From Formicarius rufipectus (taxonomy: Eukaryota > Chordata > Aves > Passeriformes > Formicariidae), in the NCBI GenBank assembly GCA_013399695.1, contig VXAU01004425.1, forward strand, positions 208,379 through 272,378: DNA of 64,000 nucleotides. The letters run 5' to 3'. A program made the position numbers and the translations under genes. Under the pieces are notes generated by a model. The model searched no databases, was not told the DNA's origin, and worked only from the letters and a program-made list of their open reading frames with translations. Shown in pieces: positions 1-13,560 of the stretch. Within the stretch, counting starts at the first letter, position 1, and each line of letters opens with the position of its first letter.

Positions 1-16
1 CTGCTGCAGGATTAAA

Positions 17-37
17 ATAAAATAATAATAATAATAA
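17..37. repeat. AAT microsatellite
   Basis: A short run of aat units near the left edge of the window, embedded in A-rich sequence. Confidence 0.8.
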
Positions 38-426
38 AAAATCTTATTATTTTCAGGTCCCAAGATTTTATAACCTTTAAAACTCAGTTCACTAAAATTG
101 TACTTACTTTCCTGAATAAAGGTTAAAGAATACATGTATTTTTTGAATCATTCCCCTTCATTAAATAGCTTTTCTCTCTGCACAAGGGGTCATCTTTCCA
201 TTATACATTGAACATTAACTGAAAAGACACAGGATAGTTACAGGCAAAATAGGAATTTAAAATAATGTGCCACTGCCACTTTGATGGCTGATAGAATAAG
301 TGGCTACATTATATAAACTGTTTGGGGCGCTGATGTTTAAAAATAAATACATGAAAAATGTGAAATGAGTAATGGTATAAACTTGAGAATTTAAATTAAA
401 TAATGAAATAATTTCTCAAGAGGGTT

Positions 427-576
427 ATGATGCTTTTCCTTTCCAGTAGTAATGAGGAACTGCACATGTTAATGGAGTATTTGAATTGTTGCATGAGACA
501 CTTGGAGAGGTATGGTGAGAGCTGTGAGAGTGTGGTCAAAGCCTCCTTAAAGGTAAAGTCTGAAATGTTCTGACGG
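427..576 (+). other. Exon-like short open frame of unknown nature
   Basis: An open frame starts at ATG ATG (427) and reads MMLFLSSSNEELHMLMEYLN, then continues about 28 residues to a stop near 576. Within it, a pyrimidine tract ending in cctttccag precedes 447, and AAG followed by gtaaag marks 552/553, so 447-552 (106 bases) looks like an internal exon with canonical sites and an open 35-codon frame. The length is not a multiple of three, so its inclusion in DGKB would shift the frame. The encoded segment does not match any part of diacylglycerol kinase beta that I know. It may be a non-coding or poison exon, a retroposed fragment, or chance. Confidence 0.2.
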
Positions 577-3500
577 CACCATGGGTCTGGTAGCAGAGCA
601 GTAGCAAAGAGTACTGAGACTGAAACTGTAAGACCTGTAGTGCCAGACTTCCCTGTTATACTGTTGTTTAAGTGGAAACATGCTCCTCACATGTTGGATT
701 AAAATATGATAACAAAACACTAACCAAAAACCCCAGAAAAAATAAACTTAACAAAAGATCCCCCATTTCCCAAGACAGTGCTTCACACACATAGTTCATG
801 GAAATGTAGCGTGAAAAATGTTGGGGTTTTTTTTTAGTTATTGGAAGAAATCCTTATCTAATTAAGTTTGAATATACTGCAATTTAAGTGTATCTTTTGA
901 TTCAATACAAATTGAAGAGTAGGCTTTCCCAACAAAATATTAATATCTGGTCAAAATCATACATACCCTGATACTAAGGTGTTAACTTAAGTCATACAAA
1001 TGGACCATTGAAAAGGTGATTAAATGTTGACATCCCAAAGCAAATAAGTAGGTATACAAGTTTGTGGTGCTTCTGATACCAGCTATATAATTATTACCAG
1101 TTCATGTCAATAACTATTATTACTAATATAGTATTACATTGCCAGTATATGACACGTTTGTTCATCTATCCTGGTCATTATCATTAGTCCTACAATTAGA
1201 AACAAAAAGCATAGTTTCCAAAAGACTACAGGAAGTGTTATGAGGTAGTTATTTGCAGATTTATTTGCAATAAGAAATTACAATGTTTGTCAATATGCTT
1301 GTTTGCACGTTATCAACATTTGGGAGTAGCACTGTTTTAATCTAATTTTTAACCTGCTGCCCTTACTTGAGGATGTCACTGTAAATGGGAGCTTGATGTA
1401 TGAGACTGTGTTTCACTCCTAATAAAATGCACAAAGAACATGTTTGCTCTACAGCCAAATTTTGAATTAACAAAGCCCAGGAAGATTAAGGATCTGTATC
1501 TCTGAGCTTTGAGGCAGTGAACAAATGTTCTCTGAGCAAATATTTGTTCAACCCTATATTTGATTTCTAAACTAATTATTCTTGATTTTCCTGATATACA
1601 TTCTTGACTCATAGTCTGTATGTTTTCTTCTGTGTGAGTATGAAATGCAAAACAAAGTTGGAGACAGTTCTTACATTATCCAGAACAAGATGTGTTTTTG
1701 GTTCCAAATTGGGATCCAAGAGTTTGAGGACAGAAACATAGTTTCTAAGTGGAAAGAAATCAAAATGGAAAAACAAGCAAACAAACAAAACTAGGAGAAA
1801 ATTAAGTATTTATTTTAATAACAGTGTGTCAGTAAACAAGGCTGAAGATTTTACAGTTTAGAGAACTTGCACTTTATTTCCACTTCAGTAAGAAAGAAAG
1901 GTTTGTGAAGGGTATTTAATGAGAGTACGTGGAGATGAAGTGTAAAGTGGGGATGGCATGGACCATACTTGCTGCACTGTAAAAACACTGTCAGGCCAGT
2001 GAACACCTTCTATTACCTGGTGTTAATGGGTAAGGGAAAGGAGTTTAAAACATTCGCATACTCTTGCACTTTCTTGCCCTTGTTTACACAGCAAAGCATT
2101 ATCCTCAGCTCTTTTCAGGCATAGATATATATGTCTTCAACTTAGAGATGATCTGAAAATATTTTATATAATAAATAAAGTATAAATAATAATGCTAAAA
2201 AAGTGACTGAGGCCAGGAAAGAAGGCAAAAAAATAGATTTTCTTTCTGATCTGGGTAGGCACGCTCCACATTGTAACAGTGTGCTTTTATTTTTAACATC
2301 ATCATTGCATGATTTGAAATTTAAACAAACAAAAAAAAAATAAAAAAGCAAACCACAAAGAAAAACCCAAACAAAAGACCAAAAGCAGCAGAACACGTAC
2401 ATGTTTTGTTGTTGTATTACATGAATGTGTTTGGACAACATGGAGCTACCTGTAGCACAAACTTCTTGTCTATGTATGAACAAAAGAAAGCCTCCTTTCC
2501 TAATTCAGAAAGTTGCTCATCACTGTGGGACTCTGAGGCCTCATCACATAATTGTCTTAGTGTACTACCTGCTGTGCTCAATATTGAGTGAAAATGGAAG
2601 CTAGACCCCTCGCCATCCTATTTCACAATTCTTCTTTTATTTAAATAATTCCAGTCAGTTTGGGGGATGCCAGACCTTTATAAATTAACAGCAGGGAAAT
2701 ACCAAAGGTGTCAGATTGCATATTTATCATCTTTCTCGTGTAATACTTAAATATGTATTAAGAAGTGACTGACATAAATTAGGCAGATTTCAGAAGCCAC
2801 AGGCCGTGGCTTGTAGAGGACCCCCTTCTGCTTGACATTTCATCCTTGTCAAAGATCAAATTATTTTAATTTAGGCTGCAAATTATAAGAAATGAAGACT
2901 TCTTTGTGGGAATTCCCTGTGGTAATCTGACTTTTGTTGTTACTGCTGCTTGTCAGTGTGCAAAAGATATAATATGCATGCAAATAAGGTTAAAAAATAT
3001 GTACTATCTAATTATCCAGCCAGTACATTCCACTTGAAGACAGTGGGAGGCCTGACACACAGTATGTGTTTGATTCATTGAGGCCTGCAGGGTATTTACA
3101 CAAGATTACTTTTAATTATGAAATTAATATCTGTTTATCTAGAATGTATAGCAGTAAGTGAGCATACACATGAGCAGAATTTTTAGCAAAATAAATCATT
3201 TTAGTATTTAATACATATAAAGTATAAGGGATAACCACAAATTTGCTTCCAGAAATCACAGTGAAGACCTATACCTTTTTTCTTGTAAGGAAAGTGTGAT
3301 TAGAAAGTTACACTTTCAATTGCAGTAGTTGCCACAACTGCCAACTCACTTTCAGATATGTCTTTTGACTATAAAGGTTTCCCTGTATGAATATAATCCA
3401 CAGGTTTAAATGAAATGGAAATATTAGTGTTGGAATTGTTCTCTCTCCAGATTTATACTCTTCTTAGAAGAATTAAGAAGGTCTGTGTGCATTATAATGC

Positions 3501-5200
3501 AGTCCTGTTTTGTAATCTCAAAAAGTTTCAGAGTAAACAAATAATTATTCACAGTTATTTTTGAGTTGCATTTTGCTTTTCTTCTTCAAAGGTTTGATAA
3601 AGGCTTCAGCAGAGGAAGAAGTGCCAGTGACCCACAGAGCATCAAGCTGCAAGATGTCACTGGACTATTACTGAAGCAGCGTTAATTATTTTTCCAGTTT
3701 TCTTCCTGATTATTGTATATTGGAAGTACAAAATAATACTCTTAATCAGTTTTCAATGGATGACTGGATCCCCTACTAGCTTGCAGAACATTACAGGAGT
3801 AGCATCTAATGTTTTAAAAAATATGCCGCTGTACACTGTGGTGCGTGTGACTTACCAGGATATCTATATACTCTATCTATGTTGTGAGGAATTAAGCTAA
3901 TCTAACTCTAGCCAAGGTACTTGTATATGAATCCTGGGAACTTTGACTGGTTCAGTGAACTAATAAGTAGAACTGGATGCTTTGCCTTCCACCTGCAGGT
4001 TCCACTGTAGTAATATGAAGTTGGGTCTTTTTTTCTTCTGTGGAGATTCCTCAGTATTTGCCACAATTTTATGTAAGTTAGTGGCTTCCTGTGGTCCTAA
4101 ACCAATATTAGTAGAGAGGAGTGCATAGCTTGAATAAATTATAGCCAGTGAAGGGTAGCTATGTCCTATCAAGATAGCTGCATCTTATCCAATGTGTCTC
4201 AGGTGAACTGTATTTGCAAATGTTGTAGGCTGCAGACGCTGGATAAAATACTGAGGACTCCCTGTTTGTCTCTGAACAGGCTGATAATTTAAGATTCCCA
4301 AACCATTTTCCAGAAGTGAAAAACATGGTCCCTTTGTAAGATATAACTGGAAGCCGGATTTAGCAAAGGACTATATCAAATGCCTCAAAGTCCAGGTTTG
4401 CTATAGGGAGCATGAGAAATACACACTGGTGATACAAGATGCACTAGAGTCATGATTCCATCACTGAACAGACTATCCCAGAAAGGTTACTTCTGTGTGT
4501 CCAGTAAGTCTTGGAAAGATTTTAGGTCACTGATACATCTTCTTTATTGCCATAACTTATGTTTTCCTTTGGCAGAGATGTATATTTCAGAGAACAGGCT
4601 GATGGAGGTTCTGGGATAAGAAATGCTGCAGCTGCATCAGCATTTTCTGTACCCAGTTCTACTAATCTTATCTTCTAGTAGAAGTTATTAGTCAGGCATG
4701 GCCCTATGCTGATATGCTTATTTTGCCTTTGGATTGAAATTAAAATCTATGTGGTGTTTTGCTGCTTAGACCTTTTTTCATGAGGCTGTGTATGGTCTTC
4801 ATGCCAGAACTTCTGTATTCAGTTTCACGTGGAAGGGATTAAGTTGTTAAGTGACAAGTATCATTGCAAAATCATCAGACAATTTAGCTAGAACAGGCAA
4901 CAAAAACCCTCCAGTTATTGTTATACAAATTTTGGTAGTATAAACGGTTTTCTGTTAACAGCTGTATTGAAGTTAGAAATATATTTTACTTCGGTCAGTT
5001 AATAGGTCTCAGATAACAATACTCTTCCAAATGGCCCCACACTTATGCAATCAAAACCTTCTGAATGAGGATCTTATCTCATACCTCCTTTTAAGATATA
5101 AGTATATATCATAGATGTAAATATTGAATAAAGTATTAGCAGTATTAAGAATGATGAATTGCTGAAGAAAAATATCTGATAGGTAGAACATTAAGATTTT

Positions 5201-5257
5201 TCTTTCGCTCACTGCTTTCTCTCTCTCTTTTTTTTTTTCTTTCTCCTTTCTAATCAG
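5201..5257 (+). promoter_or_regulatory. DGKB: Splice acceptor with long pyrimidine tract
   Basis: A nearly uninterrupted C/T tract (a CT repeat, then a T run, then tttctttctcctttc) runs into taatcag directly before the exon. This is a strong canonical 3' splice site and fixes the exon start at 5258. Confidence 0.9.
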
Positions 5258-5453
5258 TGTGATGGAATTCAGCTAGACTTAATCAATATATCTCTGGAAG
5301 GAATTGCCATTCTGAACATCCCAAGCATGCATGGTGGATCGAATCTTTGGGGAGAGACAAAGAAAAGACGTAGCCATCGTCGGACAGAAAAGAAGAGGTC
5401 AGATAAAAGAACCACTGTTACAGATGCCAAGGAATTGAAGTTTGTATGCCAAG
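5258..5453 (+). CDS. DGKB: DGKB exon, first part of the C-terminal catalytic accessory region
   Basis: This internal exon encodes 65 codons plus one base of diacylglycerol kinase beta, which phosphorylates diacylglycerol to phosphatidic acid at membranes. The reading starts in phase 0 with CDGIQLDLINISLEGIAIL and continues through NIPSMHGGSNLWGE, the conserved core of the diacylglycerol kinase accessory domain. The basic stretch KKRRSHRRTEKKRSDKR followed by TTVTDAKELKF separates beta from the alpha and gamma paralogues, which differ sharply there. The exon follows a long pyrimidine tract ending in taatcag and is followed by gtaagat, so both splice sites are canonical. The last base G completes an aspartate codon with AC at the start of the exon at 63686. 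Just before the junction the bird sequence reads FVCQ where I recall FASQ in the human protein. Gene identity is very secure. It is only a fragment: the EF-hands, C1 domains and ATP-binding catalytic half lie upstream of the window. Confidence 0.96.
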
Positions 5454-7880
5454 GTAAGATTACAGATTGATATTACATTCTGGCTCCATCAGTCAATTCA
5501 GTTGTATAATTGACTGTGTATTGCCTCTTGTCAGGAAAAAGGATAGACAGTTCTTAGATATTTCTTTTCTTGTGCATTTAGCTTTTCTGCTGGGAAGCAC
5601 TAGAGAAAAGCCATAAAAAAAGATGTGCTAACAATTAGTTTATATACTTGCAAACCTGCCTCAGATATTACCTGGTAAGCAAACTAACACACCATGTGGC
5701 ACTGTTTGCTACTATGACATTCAGTCTTGAAGTACCTGGAGATTTTGGAGTCAGAAAATGCTTCCTGAGTATTTATAATGCTTCTTAATGTCAATGTGAG
5801 GGAACCTTGGGGGTAATCATGCCCTGTTTCTAGCAAGATTTGGCTAGAGGCAATGGGAAACCACTTCAGAGTAAGAGCAAGATGCCTATATGTTTTATGG
5901 TACTACACTGTGATGCTGTATGCAGTCCTTGAATACATAAGCTGTACTTGGCTTGCACAGGCATGATCTGTTCTTTCAGTGCTCATATACTTTCCTGGTG
6001 ATTACTCTTGACAAAGCCTATAATAAATAGTAATTTCTATTCTACTTTGAGAATCTGAATAGTATGCATTCCAACACATTGCTGCATATCACAAGTTCTC
6101 GTGATTGTAAACTATCACTCTCTTCATAGCAAAAGGATTAACAGGCCAGACTTTGAAAATGTTTTGAGGGTTTATTTGTTTTCCTCTTTTTTGTACTGCA
6201 GAAAAGATTACCTTTTGCTTCAGAGTGTCTTCCTGCCTCTCCTCCTTATTCAGACTGAATAAAGATCAGGACTTTAACTATCTTATAGTATTGTGATTCT
6301 TTTATTAGTTTTGAATATCCTATTTTTACATTTTATCAGTAGTAATTTTTAAGTCACTAGTTATATCTTAGTTCATTAATATGTGTTGTAGTTTTAATTT
6401 AGCTAAATTTTCTGGATGACAAAAGTTTAGGTTGTTTGTTTGTTTTTTGTTTTTTTTTTTTACTGTCTTGGAGGCTGAAATGGGTACTAAGACTCAATTT
6501 CTGTGTGTTTCAGCGATTTGGTATAGGTTCTCAGTATCTCAATGTGATTTACCGATACAGTCTGTCAGCTGAAGTCGTATCAGGTGCTAAGTTTCTGCAT
6601 ACACTACAATGTCTGTATTATGTCCTGATGTTCAAGAGATAGATGGAGGCTGTTGGGTAGAGGGCTCAGCAAAATTTTCCCTTTTGTTCTGCTTCTGAAC
6701 ATAGGGAGACAGGACATCTACCCTTTTGATAGTAGAGAAATAGATGTTATCACTTCTTTAAGTATTGAAGTTATATATGTCTTTAATAAATACATAGCAG
6801 TGATTTCAAACTACTGACTATATTTGGTGTGTTACAAGGGCATTGCTATGCTACATTTCCACTTTCCTGGACAGGATAAACAAAAGTATAATAAAAATAT
6901 TAAAGAGTGAACAGGAGTTCCTACGTTGTCTGTTGTAATGTTCATAATGCAGACATTAAGCACCTTAGTTTAGAAAAACTACCCTATGACTGTTTCTAAT
7001 CACTTTATGTGCACTGTGGATATGGAAAGCAGTCTTAAGGAAGAGATTGACTTCTCAATATCATAAACTAGAGCACCTTTCTCATCACTGAGTACATGAT
7101 AGTATTATTGTTTGCACCTGCAGTAGCATTTGAGTGCTGAACAGGAGTATGCTTTTTGGATTTTCGAGTGGTCCATTTTTATTGTGTCCCAGTTTGCAAC
7201 ACTGAAAAGTCTTGGACAGATTGTCTTTCTTTTAAGTGGGGTTGTAGGGGAGTTAGGGGTGTGCATGTTCTGACTGGAAGTGGGTGTTCAGTCCATGGAA
7301 TCAGGTCAAAACAGCTGAAAATAAAACTCCAAAATGAATGTGGTGTGAACATTTGAGAATGAACTAATTTCCTGTATGGATCTGCTCCTATTTTGTACTG
7401 GGAAGACCAGTCATTTAACTCAGGTAGATCAGGTATATTCTCAGGCTGAATGTGCTTCTTCACCTCAGAATTCAAGTTTATTGCTGAATAATGGAATTCA
7501 ACCAATTTTATGTCTAGACTTCTCAAATAGTTTTGATAAATCTGAATCTACTCACTGTGGAAATAACTGACTGTTATTTCTAAAGTCACGATTTCTTCAC
7601 TGGCTGATTATTTTCTTAGGCATATTATACTTTTGGCGCATTGTACTTTTTAGTTGGAAAAAAACAGTTTACAAACTATTAATGCCTTGTGCAGAAATAA
7701 GTATTGCTGTATTGAGAACTATGAGAAATACGTATCTGCCTCTTAATGTCTGTTTGTTTATTAACTTGTTCTGAACAAATGTACTTGAAGTTCATTTAAT
7801 GTTCAAATAGATCTAGTCACTTGACAACTAAACACTGCACTTTCTAGGAGACAGTAATCAAACATCATGTTTTCCTGTGG

Positions 7881-7900
7881 ATATATATTTAAATATATAT
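7881..7900. repeat. Perfect 20-bp AT palindrome
   Basis: atatatattt followed by aaatatatat is fully self-complementary. Its low complexity makes chance plausible. Confidence 0.8.
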
Positions 7901-10900
7901 ACATCAGGTTTTGGTATTGGACTTTGTGTGGGGTTGGGTTTTTTAAAATCTAACTATTGTATATGGGTTTTCTGAGTGGCGTGCAGATTCAATTTCAGAC
8001 TTGAACTGAAGCTTAGTACCCTGAGTCCTTAAATGGAGTACTTACATGGCCTAGTGGAAGCTCTCTCCTCATCCTGAATAGTTGGTTGCCCCTGAGCATA
8101 TTGCACTTCTCCTCCCATATCAGTCCCAGAAGGGCTTCACAATCTTCCAAAAAAACCTCAGACCTGAGGTCCTGCTGCTGTCCTCCCTCTCTTGTGTGTA
8201 CCACCTAACAAGCCATGTACATGACAACATGTTCATCACTTCAGGAAGAAGAGTCAAATTTCTGCCGATTTATTTTTTCTTTCTAGTATATCTGTACAGT
8301 GCAGGGAAGTTATACTGAGCCTACTCCCCTCTTTTCTTTTTTTTTTCTTTTCCTATTTACCACTTAATACAAAAAGACTTGCATTTTCTTTGCCCTTCCC
8401 ATTGTCTACCTCTACATATTCAATAGCCAGACCTCAGTTTGCTCTTTAAGTAATCAAATGGACATCTGCATGGAAAAACAATCTGATTATGTGCATGTAG
8501 TCTGAAAAACAATATATTGAAATGTATCAATTTAAAATGTGAACTATTTAAATACATTCCCTGCTTATCTCATTCGATAAGCACTCGCAGCAAATAGGTG
8601 TGTGGGTCTCTGTATTGTATGTCTGTTTAATTAGTAAACAGCTTTGATACTTTCATATAAAACATGTATAAAAATATATTTCTCTGATTCGCTCATAGCT
8701 AATTGGAAAAACACCTTTATTTACCTGTAGTGTTAATGGAAGAAATACAAAAGTTTTTATTTCATCTTCTGTGCAGAAGTAGAGAGTGTTGATCATCGAA
8801 TGTAGTAAGGGTAAAAATCAGGTGGGTTTTTTATGATTTAAGTTCTAATTTATCTGTACAATTTTAATTGTACAATGTCAATACATTTGGAAAAAAACAT
8901 AGCTACTGATATATGTGGTAATTTGTGAAAGTAGATGATTTAATTAGTATTTTGACTTTGTGAATCTGATACTTAAAATGTCTCCATTTGTTGTTTAGTT
9001 TAAAATCTTATAGTATGTACATAGCTATGATATATCTACCCACAATCCACTTACAGGTTTTAGATGTTACTGTCGACTATCCTTGAACATTATTTAGATA
9101 GGACTTTTGTTTGCATATACACAGATATTGATAAATGCCAAAAATCAGTGATTTAAAAAGATGAACATACTGCATAGAAAGTAAACGATGAGTTGAGAAA
9201 CATAAATGCAAATAACTGAGCTACTTGTTTGGAAGTTACATCCAAAACATAAGTTGAATCATGACAACATGAAATATATATACCACTTATGTTAGGTGTT
9301 AAACAGTTTTCTGTCTCACAGAGATACTAAATAAAACTTTCAAACTTTGTCTGACAAAAAGAAAATAATTTTTCTCAAAGTCTCTCTAGTAAATATTTTG
9401 CTAAATGAAGTAGGATCCCTTTGGGGTTAAGATTGTTGCTTTGCTTTGCTTTCATTGCTGAATTTCAGCTAGAGCCTTGTCCTAAAATGCAATCTCTTTT
9501 AAAGTCTGTTAAAACTTTATTGCAAATGTATCTGTAACTCGTTTTTGCACAAGTCGTTCCATTCACTTCAATGGACTCATTCCTGAAGACAGTATCTATG
9601 AACTATTAATGGGTGAAACCTTTTGACTGGATTATTTCAGTGCAATACTTTCTTCATATTTATTTTGTACATCACCAGGCACACTGATACTTAACCAAGT
9701 ACTTAGCAGGTTGATCTTGTTCATCTTGTTAAGAGCTGCAGTGAGCTGTCACTCATGCCAGACTACTAGACTAGTTCAAAACAACATGCATTCATGTCAC
9801 AGCACCTAGGCATAAACCAAGCTTACTAATATGATTCAGTAAATCTCTGTGTTAATAACAGCATTATGACTTTCTGAATGGAAATGCAGAAGTTTTGGAG
9901 GTAATGTGTACGCAGGCAGTTCACTGCCTGTGTCAAAAACATGCACACTGTGAGAGTCTTAAAACACTTAAAAATATCTATATATAAAGAGAATATACCA
10001 TTCTTATTAGGTGTCAAATTCAATTCTACAGGAAGAAGGAGAAGCTTCCCTATAGCAAGGAGATTCCTGACATGTTCTCTAAACAACTTATGACTTTGTG
10101 GGCTAGCAGGCTACTTCAATTTATGGAGGTCTTTCATAAACTACACCCTGGCCAAGTGACTTTTCCTTGTTGAAAAAGTTAGAAACTCTGTTCTATATAC
10201 ACATTACATGTATTATATACACTAAATATACAGTGTATATTCAATATAGTTAGACTTTAGGTTATTTTTGGTATGGTTCAGGGCATGTATAATAAACTCT
10301 CTATAATAATATTTTTATTAAATATATCGATAATGCCATGGCTAGATAAGGTAATAGCCCTTATTTTGTATCTTTAGACAATTTGCAACAACATAGACTT
10401 TAATACATTATCACAGAGCAAAATAGTCAATTAGACCTATTTTTTAGCTAGTCTATGTTAAGGCATTCAACATTTAACTGTAGACTAAACATTAGAAAAA
10501 GCTTTTCTAAATTTATTCAAACAATATTTTTTATCCTGTCAAAGTATGTGTCATAGCTATTCTGGACATCTTACAGCATAAAATGAAGCTTTAAGCTAAA
10601 GGTCACATGTTTCTGTATAGAATTTTTGGTTGCAGTTATGTGAGTGTGTATTGTTTGGAGTAAATGAAATCCTTTTGAGGGCTGTTTAAGTTAGGGTGAC
10701 ATTAACTTCAGCGTCTAAAAATCAACCCTATAGCTAGTGGATAGTTACTTCAACAAAAGTGTTTATCCTGCTTTCAAATATGCATCTAAGGTAGGAAGAA
10801 TAAAATACTCACTGGAGGTAACTCTCTCTGCAGTTATTTTAAGTGGAACTTAGGGAATAGGTCTGGTTAGACACCTCACTTCCTACTGACTAGAGACTGA

Positions 10901-13519
10901 ACAGCAGTGACCGGCCACTGTCTCAAGCAAGAACTCAACCAGCAGCAGGAGCTGCTGTCGCACGGGGGCAGCTGCATGGTGTAACTAATCAGTGCATGAG
11001 GTGTCGATCTCTGGCTTTGCTGAGGTTGCAGATTCAAGAAGAGCAAGGAAGCCTTGCTGATTTGTTGCTGTAGAAGCACCTGTTCTTGCAAATCCAGGAC
11101 CTGGGTAAGGCAGGATGCAACTGAGAAGTTCCTTCTACTGTTGTTTATTAGTTTCCAGGGGTTTTTTGCTTGTTCTAGAAATTCTGGAACAGAGCACTTC
11201 ATACTGCAATGTGTTACCACCAATCAACTGTATCTTATTTCTGTAGAGGGAGGGGTGGAGGAAGGGAGAAGAAGAAAAAATCAAAAGAAAACAACAAAAG
11301 AGGTAAGACATATATCATGGTTTTCCCACATTAACAAGTTTCTACTTGGTAGAGAGGTAATTTTCCTAATTCAAAACTTGAATTTGGGCTGACTGTCTGA
11401 GGGAGAGATTGGTATTTAAATACCTTTGTCCCATATTAGTTACTGAAGATTGTATAGCCTTGACTCCTTTTGCTGCTCATATTTACTGGAATGACATATT
11501 CAGATATCAAAAAGGGCTAAATGGCACTTTATCCTAACCATTTAGTTAAATTGTGCATTGCACCATTAATTTGTAAGATCTGTGTTCAAACATTTACTTT
11601 ACCAAGATGGGAAAGATAGTACAGGTTTCATAATAGAAGCATGTGGGCTGGAATATCATAATTTGATTATGCTATTAAAAAGGTCTTTTCCTGCTGTCTC
11701 TTCCACCCTCACCACCCTCCACCCTTCATCCCCAGCAGTAAAACTTTGGGGTGCCTTTTATCTTATCTTTAAGAGATGCTGTGTTTAGTCCAAGGCTTAC
11801 TCATACAAGTAGTTCCATCAGCATCAAGATGGAGACCATAATTCATGACACAGTTTGAATCTCTTAGAAATACAAATGCAATTCCTTTCAGCTGTGAAAT
11901 ACTGAGTTTATTTTTATTAGAAAGTAGTAGGACTTTGAAAAATGGCTTGATAGTCTGATTTGGTTTTGTATTTATAAAGCATGTATATAGTTTCTGTGCA
12001 ATATAGATCATAGTAGAAAAACAATTTCCTTTTATTTACAAGGTAGTTGAGATTGTCATTGTATAATACCTTTTCGTGCACAGAATGTTCATTTTCTTTC
12101 AAACCTTATTCATTGAAAGAGGATAATTACGTGTATTTCACAGTCTGCCAGAAGGAAAATGTATCTTTGAAAAGTTTCATTTCCCTTACGTTGCTCATTT
12201 TCTATAGGAAGACAGAGCTATTAAGTAACATACCCATGACAAAGATTGATTAAAATGGCATAAAAGACTATCTTATCTCTAAGTACAGGGATTTACATGT
12301 ATAACTCCTTTGACATTAAATGCAGTAGGTGAAATTAAGTCTAGCTACTGCATAAAAAAAAGTCTTGGTAAATTGGTTTGTACAGAAAGGTGAGGGTGGG
12401 AGGGATGGCATGTTAAGTAGCAACAAGAAGTAGGAAGTTTCTTATTGTTTCAGTGAACACCTACAGTGTAGCATCTAAATAATCACACCAAATTCTGTGC
12501 TGACACCATTACTGCAGTATTTGGCTTAGGCTCACTTTGGCTGCTAAATAGTGGAAACATCACCTTGCAGATGTGGCTAAGATTCTTGTATTCAGCCAGC
12601 TCCTCGGAACACCTTAGGCTCCTCTGCAGCATTCAAGGTACATTTAGCCTGGATCTGGCTGACCTGGAACAAGGGATATGCCCTAATGTACACTTTGTGC
12701 AGCACATATATGTGCACATATCTTAGCACAGGTGTCTACAGAAGGCTCAAATAACCTGTTCACAGTACTCCCGGTTAATTTGGCTTTCTGGGAGCCCTAT
12801 GTATCTTGGATCTCATTAAGTCAGGTAAATGAGCACTCACCTGTATGGCAGTCATTAGTTAAGAGTTAATTATAAGAGATGTGAACGCAATATCCAGATA
12901 TTTTGATTTTGTTTTTCCCTACTCAGTGCAGAATTAGTAGTAAATACCTTTTTTGTTGTTGTTATAGCAAAACTGAACAGTATACCCAGACTTCTCTTAT
13001 TTGTCTCTTTCCCCCCCTTTTTTAATATATTTTTTTTCTATTTCTAGTACTGAAGGCAGCAGTTTTGCTGCTATTATCTGTGTAAAGACTTGATTTTTGT
13101 TTGAAACTGCACCTTGCAGGATATGAAGTTTTATAATAACTGTATCATTTGTACATGAGAGGAGAAGTTGGTTTGCCTTTCCTGAGCTCTTAAGTCTTTA
13201 ATCCACACTGCTCTTACTCTGACTATACCCTTGCTACCATGTTTCAACCACCATGTCCTGCCTAGTGGCACAACAGCAGATACAGCGGATGAGTAGTTGT
13301 TATATTTTTGTTATTTAACATTTACCATGGTATGATTCAAATACAGATATTTGTAAGAGAGCATTAGCACAAGGCATAACTCCTTTTGAGGGCAATTCTT
13401 CTGAAATTACCAGATTAATATGAATGAATAATAAAGTACTATAGCTTAGGGAAGATTTTCACATTTCACATTTTTCATATATTGAAATGCAGCTGGAAAA
13501 ATGAGCAAGTCTTAGATTA

Positions 13520-13560
13520 AAATAATAATAACAACAACAATAATAATAATGATAATAATA
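13520..13560. repeat. AAT/AAC-type microsatellite
   Basis: An imperfect trinucleotide tract of aat and aac units followed by a short GT run. It is probably length-variable between individuals. Confidence 0.85.

Larger units (their letters stand above)
1..5257 (+). other. DGKB: DGKB intron (3' part), upstream of the first exon
   Basis: This is the end of the intron preceding the CDGIQL exon; its donor lies outside the window. The sequence is AT-rich and carries no recognisable interspersed element. It holds a short AAT microsatellite near the left edge and one exon-like open frame at 427-576, listed separately. I recognised nothing else in it. Confidence 0.85.

Noticed and set aside
2142..2483. 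Minus-strand open frame of 113 codons rich in Phe and Leu
   Set aside because: The hydrophobic stretches arise from A-rich low-complexity sequence on the + strand (around 2325-2350). No transmembrane family pattern is seen.
6436..6642. Exon-like segment after tgtgtgtttcag (around 6513)
   Set aside because: The acceptor is acceptable, but no matching donor with a conserved open frame follows, and the peptide is not recognised.
7179..7526. Minus-strand open frame of 115 codons
   Set aside because: No motif, no codon bias, and overlapping open frames on the opposite strand; consistent with chance in a 58-kb intron.
12690..12720. gcagcacatata motif suggesting a U6 snRNA copy
   Set aside because: Only about 12 bases match. 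The following sequence is a simple palindrome and does not continue the U6 body.
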